From Teredinibacter haidensis (GTDB lineage: Bacteria > Pseudomonadota > Gammaproteobacteria > Pseudomonadales > Cellvibrionaceae): DNA of 64,000 nucleotides. Within the stretch, counting starts at the first letter, position 1. Each line of letters begins with the position of its first letter. The notes below the pieces were generated by a model. It was not told the DNA's origin. It ran no database searches and was given only the letters and a program-made list of their open reading frames with translations. The position numbers were made by a program, and so were the translations under genes. The stretch covers positions 3,483,001 through 3,547,000 of the forward strand of contig NZ_CP060084.1 in the NCBI RefSeq assembly GCF_014211975.1. The letters run 5' to 3'. Of this stretch, positions 57,786-64,000 are shown one piece after another.

Positions 57786-59672
57786 TTAATCCACTCGAGC
57801 CAAATCGCCTTTGGATTCCAACCAAGTTTTACGATCGCCTGAACGTTTCTTTGCCAATAACATATCTAAAATCTGGTGCGTATCGTCACCCGGTTCAATC
57901 ACTAGCTGCACTAAACGGCGTGTATCGGTGGCCATGGTGGTTTCACGTAATTGCAGTGGATTCATTTCACCCAAGCCCTTAAAGCGCTGCACATTGACTT
58001 TACCTTTCTTCTTTTCTGCGGCTATGCGTTCGAGTATACCTTGCTTTTCACTCTCATCCAGGGCGTAGTAAACATCTTGACCGACATCGATACGAAATAG
58101 CGGTGGCATCGCGACAAAGACATGCCCCGCGCGAACCAACGCGGGAAAGTGGCGAACAAAAAGCGCACACAACAGGGTCGCAATATGAAGACCATCGGAA
58201 TCGGCATCCGCAAGAATACAAAGTTTATGGTACCGCAAGTGCTCAAGATTATCGGAACCAGGATCGATTCCCAGAGCGACGGAAATATCGTGCACTTCCT
58301 GAGACGCTAAGACTTCGGAACTGTCCACTTCCCAGGTGTTCAGAATTTTTCCTCGCAGCGGCATAATCGCCTGAAATACACGATCGCGCGCCTGCTTGGC
58401 CGATCCACCGGCGGAATCACCTTCCACTAAAAACAATTCTCCCACAGCAGGATCGTCGGAAGAGCAATCTGCCAGTTTTCCAGGCAGTGCGGGGCCAGCG
58501 GTCACTTTTTTCCGGGCTATTTTTTTACTCGAACGCACACGCTTTTGTGCATTACCGATACAAAACTCTGCCAGCTTATCACCTTCTTCGGTGTGCTGAT
58601 TTAGCCACAGGCTAAACGCATCTTTCGCAACGCCTGAAACGAAAGCCGCTGCTTCGCGCGACGACAGTCGCTCTTTGGTTTGACCTGAAAATTGTGGGTC
58701 AGACAGTTTGGAAGAAAGCACAAAACAGCAGTTGGTCCAAATATCATCAGGAGCCAGTTTTATACCTCGGGGAATTAAATTACGAATTTCACAGTATTCA
58801 CGCATGGCATCCATTAATCCGGTGCGCAATCCATTTACATGGGTACCGCCCTGCGCCGTGGGAATCAGGTTGACATAACTTTCCTGGACAATTTCGCCAC
58901 CTTCCGGCAACCACTGTACCGCCCAATCGGCGGCTTCGGTGGTACCGGAAAATACGCCAACAAAGGGCTTTTCCGGCAGGGTTTCCCAGCCTTGTGTTGC
59001 AGCTTCGAGATAATCTTTTAGCCCGTCTTCATAAAGCCAGGTATCAGTATCGCCGGATTGCTCATCAACAAACACAACCTCCAGTCCGGGGCACAGGACT
59101 GCTTTAGCCCGCAAAACATGGCGCAAACGTGATACAGAAAATTTGTGAGAGTCGAAATACTGAGGGTTCGGTAAAAACCGAACCGTCGTGCCGGTGTTAC
59201 GTTTCCCGCAGGTGTCTACCTCGTGAAGGTCTACCGTTTTATCACCATTTTGAAAGCCAATGCGGTACACCTTGCCATCACGCTTAATTGTAACTTCGAC
59301 GATCTGTGATAGCGCGTTAACAACTGAAACGCCCACACCATGCAGACCACCAGAAAACTGGTAATTTTTGTTGGAGAATTTCCCTCCGGCATGCAGGGTA
59401 GAAAGGATCACTTCCACTCCGGGCTTTTTCTGTTCCGGGTGCATATCTACTGGCATGCCGCGACCATCATCGCTAACGCTTACGGATTGGTCCTTATGCA
59501 AAAGCACCTCGATTTTCCTCGCATGGCCAGCGAGAGCCTCGTCGACACTATTGTCGATTACTTCCTGCGCAAGGTGATTGGGGCGCGTGGTATCGGTATA
59601 CATACCTGGGCGCTTTTTGACGGGATCTAGCCCCGTAAGAACTTCGATATCTTCTGCAGTGTAATTTGCCAT
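57786..59672 (-). CDS. parE: DNA topoisomerase IV subunit B
   Basis: ParE supplies the ATPase of topoisomerase IV. The 628-residue product has the GHKL ATPase fold (DNSVDEALAGHA, SDDGRGMPVD and HAGGKFSNKNYQFSGGLHGV), the transducer domain, and the TOPRIM domain with FLVEGDSAGGSAKQ and the metal-binding DADSDG. Length matches E. coli ParE (630). It heads away from nudF in the same order as in E. coli (nudF, DUF1249, cpdA, yqiA, parE on one strand) and probably belongs to that transcript; yqiA ends 16 bases before its start. Confidence 0.96.
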   Translation of the reverse strand: MANYTAEDIEVLTGLDPVKKRPGMYTDTTRPNHLAQEVIDNSVDEALAGHARKIEVLLHKDQSVSVSDDGRGMPVDMHPEQKKPGVEVILSTLHAGGKFSNKNYQFSGGLHGVGVSVVNALSQIVEVTIKRDGKVYRIGFQNGDKTVDLHEVDTCGKRNTGTTVRFLPNPQYFDSHKFSVSRLRHVLRAKAVLCPGLEVVFVDEQSGDTDTWLYEDGLKDYLEAATQGWETLPEKPFVGVFSGTTEAADWAVQWLPEGGEIVQESYVNLIPTAQGGTHVNGLRTGLMDAMREYCEIRNLIPRGIKLAPDDIWTNCCFVLSSKLSDPQFSGQTKERLSSREAAAFVSGVAKDAFSLWLNQHTEEGDKLAEFCIGNAQKRVRSSKKIARKKVTAGPALPGKLADCSSDDPAVGELFLVEGDSAGGSAKQARDRVFQAIMPLRGKILNTWEVDSSEVLASQEVHDISVALGIDPGSDNLEHLRYHKLCILADADSDGLHIATLLCALFVRHFPALVRAGHVFVAMPPLFRIDVGQDVYYALDESEKQGILERIAAEKKKGKVNVQRFKGLGEMNPLQLRETTMATDTRRLVQLVIEPGDDTHQILDMLLAKKRSGDRKTWLESKGDLARVD

Positions 59673-59687
59673 TTATTTTTTATTTCT

Positions 59688-60275
59688 CTAACTATTTTTA
59701 CTTTCGAAAAAGTCGATTATTTGCGGCAGCCATTTTTCATAATTTTGAAAACTGTGGTCACCACCGTCCTCTACCAGCTGCTTACAATTGGAATATTTTT
59801 TTATAGCGTGTCTATAGTCCAGTGTTTGATCACCAGTTTGCACCATCAACCAATAATTTTTCGGCCGACTCAGCGCCTCGCATTCGCAATTCTTCAGATC
59901 TTGTATATGTGTGGGCTGCAAACAAAACGTTTGCTCACTGTAATAGCTTTTTAGTTCTTCGCCTATCAGTGGCGCAACAAACTTATGTGGCGCAACGGCG
60001 GGGTTAATCAACACGGCTCTGGCCGCCTTATATTCTTCCATCAACCAGGTTGCCCAAAATCCGCCGAGGGAACTGCCGATAAGATAAACGGTATCGCCAT
60101 GACGGGCTGACATTATATCGCTTAAAGTCGATACGGCTTCATTTGGATAGGAGGACAGCGCGGGACACAGGAACTCGATATCCGGACGATGTTGATACAA
60201 CCATCGCTGGGTAGCGCGTGCCTTAAAGGATAGCGGGGAACTGAGAAAACCGTGAATATAAAGCAGTGTCGCCAT
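59688..60275 (-). CDS. yqiA: YqiA-type esterase
   Basis: A 195-residue alpha/beta hydrolase of the UPF0227/YqiA family. The oxyanion region IHGFLSSPLSFKA is at the N-terminus, the nucleophile serine lies in GSSLGGFWAT near residue 69, and the C-terminal histidine in GGDHSFQNYE near 173. The E. coli enzyme prefers short acyl and palmitoyl-CoA esters. It sits between cpdA and parE, as in E. coli, and overlaps neither. Confidence 0.9.
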   Translation of the reverse strand: MATLLYIHGFLSSPLSFKARATQRWLYQHRPDIEFLCPALSSYPNEAVSTLSDIMSARHGDTVYLIGSSLGGFWATWLMEEYKAARAVLINPAVAPHKFVAPLIGEELKSYYSEQTFCLQPTHIQDLKNCECEALSRPKNYWLMVQTGDQTLDYRHAIKKYSNCKQLVEDGGDHSFQNYEKWLPQIIDFFESKNS

Positions 60276-60330
60276 GTAGACCTCATTTACTAAGGGACAT
60301 TATAGCGAGAACTACTGCTTTTAAGGAGAC

Positions 60331-61116
60331 TTAATAACCGCTGGAAGCAAAGTCGATTTTGTAGACTTTATCTTTGATACGACACACATCGGAGTCGAAA
60401 TGGCCATTGGCATGCAGTTCATAACGACGATACCCAGGCATGGCGGTATCCACACCGAAATCATCGGAATTGGGCAGAAATTGAACACAGGTTGACGGCG
60501 TCGCTATCAGTTTTACGCCTTTGCGCTCAGATTCGAAGTACTGATGCACATGCCCCCAACCGATGGATTTAACCTGGGGATGACGATCAATAACCTCGAA
60601 AAAGCTCTGATGATTGCGTACAACGTACTGATCCAGCCAGGCACTGCCAACCGGCACCGGTTGGTGATGTAGGAAAACCATGGCGGGCAAACGCGGGTAT
60701 GCAGCCAGCTGCTTGTCCAGGCGCTCAAGCTCGTTCGGGTGCAGCTCACCCCCCTCTTCCATGGGGATACGCGAATCGAGGAAGATCATATTCCAGCCAC
60801 CGCGAACACAGTGAGCTTCAATAGGAAGGGTGGCGACCTGATCCATATTCATAGGGTCGTCATGATTACCGGGCAACCACGCCAGAGGCGTATTGGGGAA
60901 ATAGCGCTCGATAATATGAATAAAACGCTCGTAGGAGGCTACTCCACCATCATTGGAGATATCTCCCGTGGCAAGAATCATATCCGGGGCTTCGTTGGCT
61001 TGCAGTAACTGAAGAACGTCGTAGAGACTCTGGTCGGTATCAAGACCAAGCAGTTTTTCTCCAGGCTGACTACCTAAGTGACAATCCGTTATCTGTAAAA
61101 GGCGAAAGGGCCTCAT
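60331..61116 (-). CDS. cpdA: 3',5'-cyclic-AMP phosphodiesterase
   Basis: A 261-residue metallophosphoesterase of the CpdA class, which degrades cyclic AMP in the cytoplasm. The metal-ligand blocks appear in order: QITDCHLG near residue 8, ATGDISNDG near 49, PGNHDDP near 79, FLHHQPVP, and GHVHQYFE near 197. Its position between yqiA and the DUF1249 gene matches the conserved gene order in gammaproteobacteria. It would modulate carbon-responsive CRP signalling. Confidence 0.93.
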   Translation of the reverse strand: MRPFRLLQITDCHLGSQPGEKLLGLDTDQSLYDVLQLLQANEAPDMILATGDISNDGGVASYERFIHIIERYFPNTPLAWLPGNHDDPMNMDQVATLPIEAHCVRGGWNMIFLDSRIPMEEGGELHPNELERLDKQLAAYPRLPAMVFLHHQPVPVGSAWLDQYVVRNHQSFFEVIDRHPQVKSIGWGHVHQYFESERKGVKLIATPSTCVQFLPNSDDFGVDTAMPGYRRYELHANGHFDSDVCRIKDKVYKIDFASSGY

Positions 61117-61254
61117 AATTCACTCTGCTCTGCTTAATATCCAGTATTTCGGGGTGCCATCCTTAACCCATTTGCCAATATCCAACATGCTATAGAATGT
61201 TGGCCAAACCCCACATATGTCAATTTTGGTCCGCTTCTATGTGAAAGCGAAACA

Positions 61255-61707
61255 CTATTTCTTGCTAACGAGAACCGTTTCACAGTTATCCAAGCTTGCG
61301 TAGCCCTGGCTGTGACACACCTCCAACCAGTCTCCCAGAAAGCGGTTCAACTCCAGCTTTTCATCCGGCATGTACATTTGCGGGTTGGGGTAATTGTACT
61401 TCGGCAACCAGTGTCTATGCCTATCCCAGGAAATAATTTCCGCCATATTCGCATCGTGATAGAGGCGCACGCACAGCCTGGGGGGCTCCAGACCCTGTTG
61501 GTGCTGTAAAACTTCAACCGTTGTCGTGTAGCGGGCGGATTCCGTTATACGCAACCGCACTTGAAACCTGTCGTTTGCGCCAACACGGAACAACCACTGG
61601 TTCTCGCCATCCTTCCAGCGAGGCATCAAATTGAGCATACGATGAAAGTTCAGCTCGCACTGCGCATGATGGGCTTTAAGATTGACCGATATTTTTTTGG
61701 ACTGCAT
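61255..61707 (-). CDS. yqiB: DUF1249 family protein (YqiB)
   Basis: From ATG 61707 this is a 150-residue protein beginning MQSKKISVNLKAHHAQCELN, with the DUF1249 segments NFHRMLNLMPRWKD, VRLYHDANMAEII and PNPQMYMPDEKLELNRFLGDWL. The frame is open back to 61767, but the extra 20 residues fall within the end of nudF and do not fit the family. No clear ribosome site precedes 61707, so it may be translated by coupling from nudF, which ends 17 bases before. The molecular role is unknown; the gene order is conserved next to nudF. Confidence 0.88.
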   Translation of the reverse strand: MQSKKISVNLKAHHAQCELNFHRMLNLMPRWKDGENQWLFRVGANDRFQVRLRITESARYTTTVEVLQHQQGLEPPRLCVRLYHDANMAEIISWDRHRHWLPKYNYPNPQMYMPDEKLELNRFLGDWLEVCHSQGYASLDNCETVLVSKK

Positions 61708-61724
61708 ATACACAACAACAATGA

Positions 61725-62360
61725 CTAACGCTTTTTCTGCAGCCGTGTTCGATTCAGCTGCACCCATTGCAAGCCTAGCAGGGTCGCAGCATTATTTGTA
61801 CGGCTGTCATACATATACTCGAAAATATGCTCCGCAGGGTAGACGGCAAAACGAATGTCTTCGTGCTCGTCGGCCAAGCCAAATAGACCGCCTTTCCCCT
61901 GCAGATCACAGAGGGCACAAAACAGGTGGATTTTTTCGCTGCAGCCACCAGGAGACGAGTAATAGCTGCTAATAGGGATAAGCTCTGCAGTGGAAATTCC
62001 CGCCTCCTCTTCCAATTCACGCAAGATTAACGTTTCCGGAGTTTCGCCCGCTTCCATCATTCCAGCTACGGTTTCCAGGCACCATGGACCAAACTCGGAC
62101 TCGAGGGCACCAACACGGAACTGCTCGATCAGCCCGATCAGATCGTGCTCAGGGTCGTAAAGGATAGCTGCAGCGGCCTCTCCACGATGAAAAAGTTCGC
62201 GGCTGATAGTGGGCACCCACTCACCGGCAAAGGTCTTATGAGTGAGCTTAAGCTCGTACATTTTGAAAAAGCCATCGAACACTTTTTCGTCGTTCTCGAC
62301 CTTTACATCGCTCATGCCCAGCTCAGCTTGGGCCGTTATATCAGTACTGGTTTTAGACAT
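61725..62360 (-). CDS. nudF: ADP-ribose pyrophosphatase
   Basis: A 211-residue Nudix hydrolase that splits ADP-ribose into AMP and ribose-5-phosphate. The Nudix box is complete: GMMEAGETPETLILRELEEE followed by AGI, near residue 108. ATG at 62360 gives the family-like N-terminus; an upstream in-frame ATG at 62504 would add 48 residues without homology. It leads the yqiB-cpdA-yqiA-parE block and is divergent from tolC, as in E. coli. Confidence 0.93.
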   Translation of the reverse strand: MSKTSTDITAQAELGMSDVKVENDEKVFDGFFKMYELKLTHKTFAGEWVPTISRELFHRGEAAAAILYDPEHDLIGLIEQFRVGALESEFGPWCLETVAGMMEAGETPETLILRELEEEAGISTAELIPISSYYSSPGGCSEKIHLFCALCDLQGKGGLFGLADEHEDIRFAVYPAEHIFEYMYDSRTNNAATLLGLQWVQLNRTRLQKKR

Positions 62361-62674
62361 AAAAACTACTCGACTAGCAAATATTGAAAGTGTATTGGGA
62401 TCGTAAAGTAGTGTAAAGAAATGAAAATATTGACATAGACTTATCAGCCCCCATGTTGTAATTCGCACTGTTGTTCTTACGCAACAAGAACGTACTGCAG
62501 ACAAGCTGACTGTAATTCAAGTGTTGTGTTGTTACACTTCGCTCCCTGCGATAATGTCCTTATGCATAAGAACCCTCTTTTTTGGCATCTTAATACGGTT
62601 TCCATTTAAATTAGCCGTTGCTAAAATTAACATTTTGAGCAGGTATCACACAATTTGACCACCGGGAAACGTCA
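62361..62674. promoter_or_regulatory. 314-base divergent promoter region between nudF and tolC
   Basis: AT-rich with no gene. It must carry promoters for both directions. I see no clear operator palindrome; a candidate sigma-70 -35/-10 pair cannot be placed confidently by eye. The arrangement itself is conserved with enterobacteria. Confidence 0.6.
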
Positions 62675-64000
62675 ATGAAAATGAATTACACCAAACTTAT
62701 CGCCCTGGTTACTACAGTGGGTTTTATCCCACTTGCGCAGTCCTCAACTCTGGAAGAGATCTACCAGCAGGCACTGCTTAACGATCATGCTTACAAGGCC
62801 GCTCAGGCTAATCTGGAAGCAGGTAAAGAATCTGTAAATCTTGGCCGAGCGGGTTTGCTGCCAAAGCTTAACGGCCAAGCAAGCTGGGAGGACTCCTCCA
62901 GCGAACAAACAGGCACCAGTGAAAGCTCTCTGGCGCCGCTCTTCTCTGAAACTGACGGCACTCGCAGCGGCTACTCGCTGCAACTTACTCAGCCACTTTT
63001 TGATATGTCCGCCTGGTATGGGTACAAGAAGGCAAAAGCCAGTACCAGTATTGCACAGGCACAGTTTGCTATCGCGAAGCAGGATTTAATTCTGCGCGCA
63101 TCACAGGCGTATTTTACCGCCCTGCAGGCCGTGGACAATTTGGAAACGGCCAAAGCCGAAGAAAATGCGCTCTCTCACCAAATGGAGCAAACCCGCCAGC
63201 GTTTTGAAGTCGGCCTGACCGCCATAACCGAAGTTCACGAGGCGCAAGCGGTACTTGATTCCGCTACAGCAGATCGATTAATGGCCGAAGGCCAGCTGGG
63301 TATCGCCTTTGAAGCGTTGGAAGTTATTACGGGTCGCCCCCACTACCAGCTATCGCCGCTGAAAAAAGACGTTCCTGTTGTGCCCCCAGTACCCGCACAA
63401 CGACAAGCCTGGGTAGACCTGGCTATTGAGAACAATTACACACTGAAAACGGCGATACTCTCCGCAGACGTTGCCAAGCAAAATGCCAAGATCGAAAAGG
63501 CCGGTCACTACCCCACCCTCTCGGCCAGCCTTTCGTATTCCAATTACAACAACGACGGTGAAACTGACACCATTGCATCAGATATCGACACGGAAAACCA
63601 AGCCATTGGGATCACACTGAGCGTACCGATTTTTAACGGCGGCGCGGTGTCAGCTTCACGCCGCAAAGCGGCGCAAGAGCACATTGCCGCACGTGAACAA
63701 ATGAGTAAGGCCCAGCGTGACATCGTTCAGTCTACGCGCTCTATACATTTGTCCGTAACCACCAATGTTTCGACAGTCAAAGCGCGCTCGCAGGCGATTA
63801 TATCCAACCAAAGCGCACTCGAAGCCACGCAGGCCGGTTATGATGTTGGCACACGAGACTTAGTGGACGTATTAAACTCACAACGGAATTTGTATCGCGC
63901 TCAACGCAATTATTACGATTCTCTCTATACCTATGTGTTGACAACCTTGGAATTAAAACAGGTTATTGGCGCGCTATCGGCCGAAGATATTACCGAGTTA
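62675..64000 (+). CDS. tolC: TolC-family outer membrane channel, 3' end outside window
   Basis: TolC forms the trimeric exit duct for RND and type I pumps. The visible 442 residues start MKMNYTKLIALVTTVGFIPLA, a signal peptide cleaved near QSS, followed by LEEIYQQALLNDHAYKAAQA and two repeats of the helical hairpin pattern (LRASQAYFTALQAVDNLETA, QRFEVGLTAITEVHEAQAVL, and later YDVGTRDLVDVLNSQRNLY). The gene runs off the right edge near the C-terminus. It may partner the RND pair at 32.0-36.4 kb, which has no outer-membrane gene of its own. Confidence 0.95.
   Translation, partial: MKMNYTKLIALVTTVGFIPLAQSSTLEEIYQQALLNDHAYKAAQANLEAGKESVNLGRAGLLPKLNGQASWEDSSSEQTGTSESSLAPLFSETDGTRSGYSLQLTQPLFDMSAWYGYKKAKASTSIAQAQFAIAKQDLILRASQAYFTALQAVDNLETAKAEENALSHQMEQTRQRFEVGLTAITEVHEAQAVLDSATADRLMAEGQLGIAFEALEVITGRPHYQLSPLKKDVPVVPPVPAQRQAWVDLAIENNYTLKTAILSADVAKQNAKIEKAGHYPTLSASLSYSNYNNDGETDTIASDIDTENQAIGITLSVPIFNGGAVSASRRKAAQEHIAAREQMSKAQRDIVQSTRSIHLSVTTNVSTVKARSQAIISNQSALEATQAGYDVGTRDLVDVLNSQRNLYRAQRNYYDSLYTYVLTTLELKQVIGALSAEDITEL

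Overview
The window looks like chromosomal DNA of a marine, polysaccharide-degrading gammaproteobacterium of the Cellvibrionaceae type (Saccharophagus, Teredinibacter and relatives). Evidence: gammaproteobacterial housekeeping genes (parC, parE, glnE, creD, radA, ettA); the conserved block parE-yqiA-cpdA-DUF1249-nudF divergent from tolC, as in Escherichia; and secreted carbohydrate enzymes, one of them a GH16 lipoprotein with a long Pro-Thr linker. The genus is inferred, not proven. No rRNA, tRNA or CRISPR array was seen.

1-36.4 kb is mostly core genome. It holds partial glyA, ettA, two PilZ genes, creD, a secreted protein of unknown function, NADAR-radA, ychJ, and an ECF sigma factor overlapping a von Willebrand A-domain protein. 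Next come a DnaT-repeat protein coupled to a lambda P-like helicase loader, a Bax-type glucosaminidase, a third PilZ gene, parC, an acetyltransferase, a TlpA-like thioredoxin, DUF2750 and a glyoxalase II-like hydrolase. A signalling run (CheC-like, diguanylate cyclase, chemoreceptor) is followed by glnE, ilvE, msbA-waaA, a delta-class carbonic anhydrase and an RND efflux pair.

36.4-48.4 kb is an accessory island bracketed by a 78-bp direct repeat (77/78 identical) that contains a complete rho-independent terminator. Between the copies lie decayed IS66 and IS4 transposase genes, a regulator remnant, two Rhs toxin genes each followed by a small membrane protein that is probably its immunity partner, a truncated PIN toxin, and an AT-rich two-gene unit. 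The second gene of that unit ends in a segment resembling the FtsZ C-terminal domain without the GTPase domain. A 64-65 bp hairpin repeat sits against the right-hand copy. No integrase was recognised.

48.4-64 kb returns to core plus carbohydrate genes: a SulP transporter coupled to a tandem universal stress protein, a UPF0178 protein, an MFS/PAT permease, a GH27 alpha-galactosidase with two LacI-like palindromes upstream, a TonB-like gene split by a frame change at an A9 run, the GH16 lipoprotein, an MJ1255-type glycosyltransferase, then parE through nudF and divergent tolC. The RND pair plus tolC could form a complete pump. Three PilZ proteins and a diguanylate cyclase point to active cyclic-di-GMP signalling. 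The observations most worth follow-up are the repeat-bounded Rhs island, the FtsZ-C-like orphan, the TonB-plug-like segment inside the VWA protein, the triple DnaT protein with its P-like loader, and the A9-split TonB-like gene.
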